Shown in pieces: positions 1 to 7,255 of a stretch of DNA of 64,000 bases. The first letter of the stretch is position 1. Each line of letters begins with the position of its first letter. The notes under the pieces are model-generated. The model made no database searches. It saw only the letters and a list, made by a program, of their open reading frames with translations, and had not been told where the DNA came from. The DNA lies in contig CABIKM010000048.1 in assembly GCA_902196205.1 (NCBI GenBank), forward strand, positions 1 through 64,000, given 5' to 3'. Position numbers and translations under genes: made by a program. The stretch is from Candidatus Methylomirabilis lanthanidiphila (GTDB lineage: Bacteria > Methylomirabilota > Methylomirabilia > Methylomirabilales > Methylomirabilaceae).

Positions 1-91
1 GCTGCAAAGTCGTCGTAGCCGCCCGATGCCAATTGACGATGCCCGGCGGACTTCATCACACTATAGACATTCGCCGTGGGGTGGCGCAGAA

Positions 92-145
92 TTTACCTCC
101 TCGTCACTACCCCTTCATTTGACAGTAACATTTCCCGGCTATCCT
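92..145 (+). promoter_or_regulatory. Pho box plus -10, copy 1
   Basis: Four short repeats start at 92 (TTTAC), 103 (GTCAC), 114 (TTCAT) and 125 (GTAAC), exactly 11 bp apart. A -10 element TATCCT lies at 140-145, 48 bp from the first repeat start. The same geometry precedes pstS at 26777. PhoB boxes are known to be 11-bp direct repeats that replace the -35 element. I infer PhoB-type control of the oxidase genes at 226 and 787. Confidence 0.75.
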
Positions 146-225
146 CCCATCAGTCACCAGAGAGACTCTGGGCCTTCGCTTTGCCAGGATTTGCACCGGA
201 CACGAAGAGAAGGGAGGAGACGCCA

Positions 226-783
226 ATGTTACTACCACTGCTCTTGAAAGGCTTTTACTTGGTCATGGTGACGACCGTGCTCTCCATGATGTGGGTCTAT
301 GCGCGCGGGTTGACGTTGGGGCGACATGCGTCGTTGATGGCGAAGATTCCGTTCTATGGGTGGATCGGCTTTCTGGTAGTCGTGTCGATTACCTTCCACG
401 TGCTGACCGCATGGCAAGTACCATGGGTCGAGTGGGAGCTCAAGCGCGCCCGCATGATCCCCGACCGGGAGGTAGCCGTCAACGTCAAAGGCCATCAGTT
501 CAGCCTCCCGGAAGATGGTATCAGGATCAGGCAGGGGGAGATAGTGAGGTTCAGGGTCCGTTCCGAGGACCTGACCTACGGCTTCGGCGTCTTCCGCGAG
601 AACGGGCCGATGGTATTCCAGATGCAGATTGTCCCTGGACACGACAACGATATCATCTGGGCCTTCTCGGAGCCCGGCCTGTATTCTATTCGCTCAACGG
701 AGTACGCCGGACCCCAAACCTGGAGGATGCACGCGAAGAATGTGATCGAGGTCGCGTCAGACCTGCGCCTAGCCGGCGGATAG
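226..783 (+). CDS. CuA-less heme-copper oxidase subunit II
   Basis: This is a membrane-anchored cupredoxin-fold subunit, probably partner of the catalytic subunit starting 3 bp after its stop. The 185-residue protein has two N-terminal membrane helices (about 5-25 and 42-64) and an outward beta domain (about 80-180). Sequence around STEYAGPQTWRMH matches the CuA loop of cytochrome oxidase subunit II, but both ligand cysteines are absent and the protein has no cysteine at all. It therefore cannot carry CuA and probably does not take electrons directly from cytochrome c by that route. ATG 226 was chosen because a strong purine-rich site (agaagggaggaga) ends at 220. An upstream in-frame ATG at 76 would lie before the predicted promoter. 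A gNOR-like subunit is the closest idea I have, by inference. Confidence 0.75.
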   Translation: MLLPLLLKGFYLVMVTTVLSMMWVYARGLTLGRHASLMAKIPFYGWIGFLVVVSITFHVLTAWQVPWVEWELKRARMIPDREVAVNVKGHQFSLPEDGIRIRQGEIVRFRVRSEDLTYGFGVFRENGPMVFQMQIVPGHDNDIIWAFSEPGLYSIRSTEYAGPQTWRMHAKNVIEVASDLRLAGG

Positions 784-786
784 GTC

Positions 787-2394
787 ATGGTGTCTCTGCG
801 CGACCTCACGCCGCTACAGCACGTGACCCTGCGTTTCGTTGTCGTCGCCCTGCTCTTCTACGGGCTCGCCGCGCTGGAGGGGATGATGATGCGGGCAGCG
901 CTGGCCAATATGCCGCTGCTGGCCCCCGATCACTTCTACGCCGTACTGAACGCCCATCCTATTATAGGGATCTTTGGATACAGCTTCATGCTCGTCATGG
1001 GCGCGTTCTCCTTCCTGGTCCCTACGCTGCTCAAGAAGGACCTCTACAGCGTCCGGGCGGCTGAGTGGAACTGGAGGCTCATGGCCGCCGGAGTACTCAC
1101 CGTCTGGTTGAGCAGCCTCCTCTTCTCTCACTCGTCGCTCTACACCAACTACTGGCCGCTCCCCGTGACAGCCTCCAGGCCGGTGAGCCTTCTGGTGTAC
1201 GCTGCCGGAATGATCACCATCATGGCCGCCATCCTGCTCTTCTGCTTCAACCTCTTCGCGACGGTGTTCCACAGGAGGCCGGAGGACAAGCCTTTTTCAG
1301 CCCTGCTGATCTCGAGCCTCGGCCTCGATGGGTTCGTCAACCTGTATCGCGCAGTACGGGGCGGCAAGCGGATCGACGTCCCCGACGTCCCTCTGCCGAT
1401 CGTGGCAATCTTCCGGGGCACTATCGATACGATCCTGGACGCCGTGGTGCTCGGCGGGATCTCCCTTATCTTTGTCGTCTACGCCGTGTATGGATTGAAC
1501 GGGATCACGCTTCCCACGACCTGGTTCGACGCCCTGCTCTATAAGAACATCTACTGGTGGGGCCTGGACCTGATCGCCGACGGGCTGGTACTGATCTACG
1601 TGGCAGGGTCCTGGTACCTCTTGGCCATACTGATGACGGGCCGGCCGCTGTACATGCAGCACATTGCCCGCGCTGCCCTCTTCGTGGAACTGGTGGTCTC
1701 CTGGTTCGTCTGGAGCCACCACCTGCTCTCCGACCAGACGCAGCCCGGATGGATGAAACTCCTCTCTGGCGAGCTGATCACCGCCTTCGAGCTGGTGACC
1801 TCCGGGATCGCCGTTTTCTGCACCTTGGCCACGCTCTGGCAGGCGCGCCCCCTCACGATGACGATGCCCCTCAAGTTCCTGCTGGGCGGAATCGTCGGGT
1901 TCGGCCTGGGGGTGCCGGCCGGGATCCTGCAGGCCGACCTGGGGATGAACCGCGTCCTGCACAATACCCAGTGGGTAATCGGCGCCCATGCCCACATGCA
2001 GATTCTGGTCGGACTCTCCTGTACCCTGTTCGCCGCACTGTATACGATCTTCCCGCTGGTGACGCAGCGAGAGGTGAAGAGCCTGGCCCTGTCCAACGTC
2101 CATTTCTGGTGCCAGATGATCGGGGGCATCGGCATGTCGGTGGCGATGGGGTTCGCCGGGCTCGACGGGATGCTGCGCCGGACCCTGTACGTCGGGGATG
2201 CCTCCTATCTCGACGAGATGTACCTGGCAGCCGGCTTCGGAGCTGTTCTAATAATCGGCTACCTCGCCCTGATGGTAAACCTGATCCGCTCGATCGGCGT
2301 GCGGACCCTGGTATCTCTGTTTGTCACGCTACCCGAGAAACAGGGGCTGGCCGCGGGAGGAAGTTGTCCGCTCTTGAGTTGCCGTTTTCTTTAA
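787..2394 (+). CDS. Heme-copper oxidase superfamily catalytic subunit, gNOR-like
   Basis: A 535-residue, roughly 12-helix membrane protein reducing O2 or NO. His57 (NAHPII) is the likely low-spin heme ligand; His401 and His403 (AHAH) match the heme ligands of helix 10; His311-His312 (WSHHLL) are two ligands of the active-site metal. The third metal ligand, normally His in WWxxH, is Asp261 (YWWGLDLIADG). The following Glu of NO reductases (HLWVEG) is Asp265. Glu329 and Glu335 lie after the HH pair, as in NO reductases. Together with the CuA-less subunit II this points to a nitric-oxide-reductase-type enzyme such as the gNOR class rather than a standard oxidase. The family label is inference; membership of the superfamily is clear. 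It is co-transcribed with the preceding gene under a Pho-like promoter. Confidence 0.85.
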   Translation: MVSLRDLTPLQHVTLRFVVVALLFYGLAALEGMMMRAALANMPLLAPDHFYAVLNAHPIIGIFGYSFMLVMGAFSFLVPTLLKKDLYSVRAAEWNWRLMAAGVLTVWLSSLLFSHSSLYTNYWPLPVTASRPVSLLVYAAGMITIMAAILLFCFNLFATVFHRRPEDKPFSALLISSLGLDGFVNLYRAVRGGKRIDVPDVPLPIVAIFRGTIDTILDAVVLGGISLIFVVYAVYGLNGITLPTTWFDALLYKNIYWWGLDLIADGLVLIYVAGSWYLLAILMTGRPLYMQHIARAALFVELVVSWFVWSHHLLSDQTQPGWMKLLSGELITAFELVTSGIAVFCTLATLWQARPLTMTMPLKFLLGGIVGFGLGVPAGILQADLGMNRVLHNTQWVIGAHAHMQILVGLSCTLFAALYTIFPLVTQREVKSLALSNVHFWCQMIGGIGMSVAMGFAGLDGMLRRTLYVGDASYLDEMYLAAGFGAVLIIGYLALMVNLIRSIGVRTLVSLFVTLPEKQGLAAGGSCPLLSCRFL

Positions 2395-2484
2395 TGACTT
2401 CCTAAGCAGAGATGTCTGATTCCCTTGGCACATTTCGAATCGCACGGCACGCCTGATCCTGAGTCAGCGAGCCACCCGGCATAA

Positions 2485-2538
2485 TTTACGTCCTCGTTAC
2501 CACCCCTTCATTTAACGGCAACATTCCCCCACTATCCT
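2485..2538 (+). promoter_or_regulatory. Pho box plus -10, copy 2
   Basis: Repeats start at 2485 (TTTAC), 2496 (GTTAC), 2507 (TTCAT) and 2518 (GCAAC), with -10 TATCCT at 2533-2538, again 48 bp from the first repeat. Similarity to copy 1 extends through the spacers and past the -10, so the two promoters look like recent duplicates. Predicted transcript starts near 2545 for the gene at 2650. Confidence 0.75.
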
Positions 2539-2649
2539 CCAATTAGTGAGGAGATGCGGGTCACGTTCAGCCTCGATCAGGCGAACATCACCGATCCTTG
2601 AACCTACGCCGACCATTGATTGCTTGCATGAAGGAAAGGAGGGAGGGAT

Positions 2650-3624
2650 ATGTCTGGAACAACCAATCACCTTTGGGGGATTGTGCTTGCCGGCGGCGAA
2701 GGGAAGAGACTTCAATCCTTCATTCGTTCCCAGTTCGGTACTGATCGTCCTAAACAGTACTGTCGCCTCTTCGGGGGCCGTTCCATGCTCCGGCATACCC
2801 TGTGCCGAGCCGAACAACTCATTCCACGCGAACGTCTGGTGACCGTCGCCACCCGTCCACATCTTCCTTATGCGCAGGAAGAGTTGTACGACCGCCCTCC
2901 CGGCACCGTCATCGTCCAACCCAGCAACCGCGAGACGGGCCCAGGCATTCTCCTGCCGCTGTTGCACATTCTTCAGCGAGATCCAAAGGCACTCGTCGTC
3001 TTACTACCCGCCGACCACTTCATCGTCGAGGAGGCGCGGTTCATGGCCTATGTCGAGAAGGCCGCCACCTTCGTGGCGACAGCCCCCGCTTGCCTCGTCC
3101 TCTTAGGAGTCGAACCGAAACGACCGGAACCGCAATATGGCTGGATCGAGGCGGGAGAGATATTCGGACGTCATGACAGTACTGAATTCTACCGGGTACG
3201 CCGGTTCCGTGAGAAACCTGGTCCTCAGGTTGCCCAGACCCTGTATCTGAACGGCGGCTTGTGGAATACCATGGTGGTCGTCGGACGCGCCTGGTGGCTG
3301 CTTAGCCTCTTCAAAATGCTGACGCCTGAGCTTTTTCGCCTCTTCAACCGTTTCGGCTTCCACCTTGGCTCTCCGCAAGAGGCCGCGGCTGTTGAACAAA
3401 TCTATGCCAGACTGCCGGCAGTAGATTTCTCGCAGACGATTTTGACAAAGTATCCGTCCCGCCTCGCTGTTCTTCAGGTCAAAGATGTTTACTGGAGTGA
3501 CTGGGGGAACCCAGCGCAGGTCCGACAGGACCTTAACCGCCTTGAGTGCTGGCCGGCGTCAGGACACGGACCTGAAGGTGGAATTGGCAACGTCACTCCT
3601 CTGGATGCAGCCGCGCTGGTATAA
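2650..3624 (+). CDS. Sugar-phosphate nucleotidyltransferase, mannose-1-P guanylyltransferase-like
   Basis: The 324-residue protein begins with the nucleotidyltransferase signature LAGGEGKRL (about residues 12-20) followed by RPKQYC, typical of enzymes that join NTP to a sugar 1-phosphate. NGGLWNTM near residue 200 corresponds to the NSGIF-type motif of mannose-1-phosphate guanylyltransferases. The usual C-terminal cupin isomerase domain is absent. ATG 2650 follows a strong gaaaggagggaggg site. The gene stands alone and is preceded by Pho box copy 2, so induction at low phosphate is predicted. Substrate sugar cannot be read from sequence. Confidence 0.75.
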   Translation: MSGTTNHLWGIVLAGGEGKRLQSFIRSQFGTDRPKQYCRLFGGRSMLRHTLCRAEQLIPRERLVTVATRPHLPYAQEELYDRPPGTVIVQPSNRETGPGILLPLLHILQRDPKALVVLLPADHFIVEEARFMAYVEKAATFVATAPACLVLLGVEPKRPEPQYGWIEAGEIFGRHDSTEFYRVRRFREKPGPQVAQTLYLNGGLWNTMVVVGRAWWLLSLFKMLTPELFRLFNRFGFHLGSPQEAAAVEQIYARLPAVDFSQTILTKYPSRLAVLQVKDVYWSDWGNPAQVRQDLNRLECWPASGHGPEGGIGNVTPLDAAALV

Positions 3625-3808
3625 CGTCTCACCCATACCTTTACGAGCCGTTCATGGAGTGTGTATGCAAAGGTGTGCACAAGGAAGTCAGGCAGCAAGC
3701 ATGGAGGTGTCGACCGGAATCCTCAAGAGATGTCCTCATCGAACTTCTGATTCAGGACACTAACGCAGAGTCGTGCGGCCGGCGAAGGCGGTTCACCCGA
3801 ACAACGCG

Positions 3809-4069
3809 TTATGCCGCGGCTGTGCCGGGAAGCTCCCAACCCGGGAATACCAGTACACCCGGATGACACTTGAGCGCCTGGGCGAGAACCTTCGCCCGCT
3901 CAACCCCCAGACGGACCCGATCGTTCTCAATGGCGGAGATGCTCGCCTGGGGAATTCCGGTCAAACGGGAGAGCTGGCTTTGGCTCAGTTCCTGAAGTTC
4001 GCGAAGAATCCTGACGGATTCGCCGACCGACACCTCGATGCGCTTTTTCGCGGGACGATAATTTTTCAT
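3809..4069 (-). CDS. XRE-family antitoxin (HigA-like)
   Basis: A small helix-turn-helix protein; the segment LSQSQLSRLTGIPQASISAI is a classic XRE helix-turn-helix. It would neutralise the upstream toxin and repress the operon. I place the start at ATG 4069 (MKNYRP), because GGAGG sits seven bases upstream and the codon lies one base after the toxin stop. A longer reading from 4090 would overlap the toxin end. The toxin-first gene order is typical of HigBA. Confidence 0.8.
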   Translation of the reverse strand: MKNYRPAKKRIEVSVGESVRILRELQELSQSQLSRLTGIPQASISAIENDRVRLGVERAKVLAQALKCHPGVLVFPGWELPGTAAA

Positions 4070-4070
4070 T

Positions 4071-4352
4071 TCACGGCCTCCGATAGTCATGTGCGGTTAT
4101 CGACGCGACTTGGAACAACAGCTTTTTGGGAATTACGCGATAAATGACACGCCACTGAAGTCCAAGCCGGCAAGACCGGTATCCGCGCCACTCACCCGAT
4201 AACGCCTCATCGCGAAACCCCCGAATCAGACGAAGCCCCGGAGAACCGGAGAGTGTCGCGATATCCTTCCATTTTTCGTATCGCTTCAGCATGTCACTCG
4301 AGATCGAAGCCACTTGCTTGTCTACGCGGCGGTGCTCTTCGATGCGCCACAT
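4071..4352 (-). CDS. RelE/HigB-type mRNA interferase toxin
   Basis: 93 residues with the RelE-superfamily pattern: an early basic helix (HRRVDKQVASIS), then GLRLIRGFRDEALSGEWRGYRSCRLGLQWRVIYRV in short strands, typical of ParE/RelE/HigB toxins. The likely role is ribosome-dependent mRNA cleavage. It forms an operon with the XRE antitoxin immediately downstream. The start codon lies at the edge of an inverted repeat that probably serves as operator. Confidence 0.75.
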   Translation of the reverse strand: MWRIEEHRRVDKQVASISSDMLKRYEKWKDIATLSGSPGLRLIRGFRDEALSGEWRGYRSCRLGLQWRVIYRVIPKKLLFQVASITAHDYRRP

Positions 4353-4382
4353 ACCATATTATGTGTATACCGTATATGGTAT
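4351..4382 (-). promoter_or_regulatory. Inverted-repeat operator of the HigBA-type operon
   Basis: ATACCATAT at 4351-4359 and its exact complement ATATGGTAT at 4374-4382 form 9-bp arms. A nested ATACC/GGTAT pair lies at 4367-4382. The repeat abuts the toxin start codon, the usual place for autorepression by the antitoxin. Confidence 0.6.
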
Positions 4383-4511
4383 GTCCACCCGATTATTGGT
4401 GCGGCATAACGCGGTGCGCTTGAACCGCCGGTGTAGAAGGTCTCATGACTGGCACTGCAGCTCAAGCCGGTCGGTTCCAAGCGCGGGTTCGGCGTCGGTG
4501 GCGATCTTTGG

Positions 4512-5330
4512 TCAGTGGTCCGCATTAGCGCTGCAGGGCTCTACCTTTACTGGCAGGTAGGCCCATCCACTTGGGCCATACTGCCGAAAGGCCTCCTGCT
4601 TTATCTTGTCGATTGCGCGCTGATCTGGTCCGAGCGCAACACAGAAGGGCAAGCCGCAGAGTATGAAGTCAACGCAGGGCGAATCCTCCTCGTCATGCCA
4701 AATCCGCTTCGGGAACTCGTGACAGTACCGCCAGTCTTCGGGTACCATAACAAGAACTTCACGATGACCAAGTTCTTTGATCACATAGTCCCGGATGGGA
4801 TCGAACCTTGATTCAAGAGCGGCGTCCCAAGACGTGAGTTTCACGAGCCATTCGAACGCGACCTTGTGGATGGCGCGGCTAAAGTCAGGATGCCCGCCGA
4901 TGGTAAAGTTCATCCGCGTCCGCGCTAAGGGTCCGATTCGCTCAAAACTCCCGGCCACGTCGCGATGCGAACCAGAAGCGGCAGGGATGGTACCAAAGGT
5001 CCCGCTTTCGACGGCATGCTGTTCCAGATTGAGGTGAAGGTCGACGTGGCCTCGCCGAGTTACCGAGGCCCGAAGGTTTGTGCGTCCGGTCATCCGTGGC
5101 GGCTTTTTCTTCTTTCCCGGGACTCGCGCCCACACCCGCAAGAAATCGAAGGACTCTCCCAGAACGTCGTCCAACGGCGACAACACTGTCGAATTGCAAT
5201 CGGCACAGACTTCCCCACGGTTGAGCACCAGCCCTGGAGGACAGCCCAACACCTCGGGAACGATATGCTCTTTGGACTTACGTCCTTCCTTCAGACACCA
5301 GACACACAGGCGCTTTCGAGATTTCGTCAT
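4512..5330 (-). CDS. HNH-type zinc-binding nuclease-like protein
   Basis: The 272-residue protein starts with CVWC, EHIVPEVLG and CADCN within the first 45 residues. That is the arrangement of HNH_5-like endonuclease domains, with two zinc CxxC knuckles and a catalytic His in EHIVPE. The remaining 220 residues show no motif I recognise. It is a single gene between a TA operon and a mobile-element scrap zone, so a role in defence or element biology is possible. Whether the nuclease is active is unknown. Confidence 0.65.
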   Translation of the reverse strand: MTKSRKRLCVWCLKEGRKSKEHIVPEVLGCPPGLVLNRGEVCADCNSTVLSPLDDVLGESFDFLRVWARVPGKKKKPPRMTGRTNLRASVTRRGHVDLHLNLEQHAVESGTFGTIPAASGSHRDVAGSFERIGPLARTRMNFTIGGHPDFSRAIHKVAFEWLVKLTSWDAALESRFDPIRDYVIKELGHREVLVMVPEDWRYCHEFPKRIWHDEEDSPCVDFILCGLPFCVALGPDQRAIDKIKQEAFRQYGPSGWAYLPVKVEPCSANADH

Positions 5331-5451
5331 GCCTCGATCATCCTACATTTCCACGGAGCGTCGCCACACCTGCTGTTTTGCAAAGCCGAACCATTGAGTA
5401 GCTGACCGGCCTATTGCCATCCGAAATGTTTGACGACTGCGGCGATTCTCC

Positions 5452-5555
5452 TGCCCTTTTGGGAACTTGTCAAGTATGCGGGGACCGATTGGTGTCGGCA
5501 AAGGCCGACCAGCCTAATCCCATTATGCCCGGTCGGCCTAATACCGTTATGGCTG
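5452..5555 (+). repeat. Left flanking direct repeat of decayed mobile patch
   Basis: This stretch holds, in order, TGCC-TTT, GGGAACTTGTCAA, GGCAAAGGCCGACC, then two direct 17-mers (CCTAATCCCATTATGCC at 5513 and CCTAATACCGTTATGGC at 5537, period 24). The same order of motifs recurs at 6816-6903. It sits just beyond the 3' end of the integrase remnant, as expected for an element terminus. Confidence 0.5.
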
Positions 5556-5584
5556 TCCAGGAGGCACGCTGACGAGGAGGCCGT

Positions 5585-5765
5585 CAACCGGACTTTGAGC
5601 CCCCTCCCTCCTCACTTCAACACGTGGGTGCAGATTATCGCCGTGCTGACATCCCGACCTGCCTAGCGGCAGACAGGCGACCCAACAGCTCCTGAACCGT
5701 GCGGATATCAGAGCCGTCTTCGAGGAGATGTGTAGCAAAAGCATGGCGAATGTCAATGAACATTG
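5585..5765 (-). pseudogene. Tyrosine recombinase (integron-type integrase) C-terminal remnant
   Basis: Reading the minus strand gives [20 protein letters not shown] and TVQELLGR, the conserved box II of tyrosine recombinases. Then, in a shifted frame after a palindromic insert of about 20 bp (CCTGTCTGCCGCTAGGCAGG), comes [12 protein letters not shown], matching the catalytic-tyrosine segment with Y changed to C. Nothing of the N-terminal half is present. The gene is dead. Confidence 0.7.
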
Positions 5766-5787
5766 CCGCTGGGGGACGGTGGCGAGC

Positions 5788-5945
5788 TTATGCTGGAGTT
5801 GCGGCTGAGGTGGACGACACCTTGCTCGGCTTGCAGCGTTCCGGTAACGTCCAGGAAGGTGATGATTTTGGCCAACGTCGCGTAGCGCGCGAAGACCTTG
5901 GGCCGAAGATCAAGATTTGCGAATTCAGCAGCAAGCGCACTCCAC
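5788..5945 (-). pseudogene. Fragment resembling the C-terminus of error-prone DNA polymerase DnaE2
   Basis: One minus-strand frame reads LRPKVFARYATLAK, then FLDVTGTLQAEQGVVHL. This resembles the OB-fold tail of DnaE2/DnaE polymerases (RPxVFERY ... GxLQxExGVxHL). No start, polymerase core or proper ending is present. The match is short and read by eye, so the call is tentative. Confidence 0.4.
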
Positions 5946-6035
5946 AGCTGATCCGCCGGCCGTGAAGGCGAGGATTACACAAGCACTCAGACGTGTGTTT
6001 GTAGGCATCGCCATCGCGCAGACGAAGCGGCCAGA

Positions 6036-6388
6036 TTATCCTTGCCGCCTGATTCGGACCCGGCCAGGCGTGATGACCGTGAACGCGGGATCATCTCGGC
6101 CGAACGAGCGGATAGAGCGGCGGCGAGATGTTCGCACTTACTGTCGGCGGAGAGGCCGGCCAAACGGAGGAGGATGACGCCAGCATGAATGCGGTGCATT
6201 CGAAAAACCAGTTCGCCGAAGTCCTTGTCCGCCGTGAGAAGCAGAGCGCCGCTCCGATTAGCCCGGCCCAGAAGCGCGTCATCCGAAGTTGCTGGAGCTG
6301 ACTCGGCAGCGTAGAAGACGTCGTGGCCCAGTGCGCGCAGACGATCGACGATCTGGCGATCGACGCCCTCGTCTGCGAGGAGGTTCAT
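6036..6388 (-). pseudogene. DUF5615 PIN-like toxin with C-terminal frameshift
   Basis: The N-terminal 95 codons give MNLLADEGVDRQIVDRLRA and LLTADKDFGELVF, the DUF5615 (PIN-like) pattern with acidic catalytic residues. Near 6094 the frame breaks. The expected ending AFTVITPGRVRIRRQG followed by TAA (6036-6038) is present in the next frame, one base being missing in a C/G run. Read straight on, the frame runs with a scrambled tail to 5987. It overlaps the upstream DUF433 gene by four bases (ATGA). Either the toxin is inactivated or the sequence has an indel error. Confidence 0.75.
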
Positions 6389-6618
6389 GCTGCCTTGTCA
6401 GGTATCGGGTAGGTCACATCGGCCCGGAGCGCGCGGGCGGCGAATTGTAACGCATCGAGCACGGCCTCGCGCGTCAGTCTCGGATGGGCTGCCAGGATCT
6501 GATCGATGGTCTCACCAGCCGCAAGCTTCTCGATGATCAACTCGACGGTAATACGGGTGCCGACAATCACTGGCTTGCCCATCATGATAGAAGGGTTCGC
6601 TTCAATCCGTTCTGCCAT
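6385..6618 (-). CDS. DUF433 antitoxin
   Basis: The protein MAERIEANPSIMMGKPVIVG through DALQFAARALRAD follows the DUF433 pattern (ERI..NP.I..GKPVI.GTRI.V..I). DUF433 proteins pair with DUF5615 PIN-like toxins, as here with a 4-bp overlap. I chose ATG 6618 because CGAGGT lies seven bases upstream; a longer frame from 6657 lacks such a site. A second DUF433/DUF5615 pair is at 18018-18676. Confidence 0.8.
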   Translation of the reverse strand: MAERIEANPSIMMGKPVIVGTRITVELIIEKLAAGETIDQILAAHPRLTREAVLDALQFAARALRADVTYPIPDKAA

Positions 6619-6659
6619 GCATGTACCTCGATAGGAAGGACGGCGCTCGGTCATCACGA

Positions 6660-7255
6660 CCAGCCAACAGTGACACTATACCACGGAACGATGAGCGATT
6701 CGAGTCCCAACCCGGCCAGTGTGCCACGTCGCCTCTCCATTCCAGTCGTCGAACTACGATTAGGCTGGTCTGTAGAGCACCAGCCGAAGAATCTTCATCA
6801 TATGCGGGATTGTCTTGCCATTTCAGGGACTTGTCAACGGAATTTCAACAGGATCTGCGGCGGCAAAGACCGCCCCAGCGGTCGGCATAATCCTGTTTAG
6901 GGCCGACCAACGCTAAGGTCGTGCGCGCGCGGTCAACCGGACGGCGGACTCCCCTGCCGTCCCGGTTCAATAGAAGACATTGGGAAAGCCGGACGTCTCA
7001 AATTTACTCTGGTGTCATCGATCCTTCATACGGCCGCAACACATGACCGTTAGGATCTCGCCAAGGCGTCTACCGGAGCGATTGGGAGAATGCGACACAG
7101 GTCGCATCGGTTCCCGACCGCCCCGGCCTCTACCCGATATCGGGAGATAGAACAGCGAGTAAATCAGCCTGCAGACGCACCTGTATCTGTGGGGCCTTGG
7201 ACGTGTGTCGGTTGTCGGGGTGTCAACATCAACTTCTTAACAGGAGGTATGGTCA
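6660..7255. other. Intergenic region with mobile-patch right end and Pho box
   Basis: No gene is seen. The right-hand copy of the flanking repeat lies at 6816-6903 (TGCC-TTT, GGGACTTGTCAA, GGTCGGCATAAT), same orientation as the copy at 5452. A Pho box occupies 7003-7056. The remaining leader to 7255 is about 190 bases long. Confidence 0.5.
7003..7056 (+). promoter_or_regulatory. Pho box plus -10, copy 3
   Basis: Repeats start at 7003 (TTTAC), 7014 (GTCAT), 7025 (TTCAT) and 7036 (GCAAC), with -10 TAGGAT at 7051-7056. Spacing is identical to copies 1, 2 and 4. Sequence between repeats is nearly the same as in copy 4 (24404), indicating promoter duplication. It would drive the PhoX-family gene at 7256. 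Confidence 0.75.
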
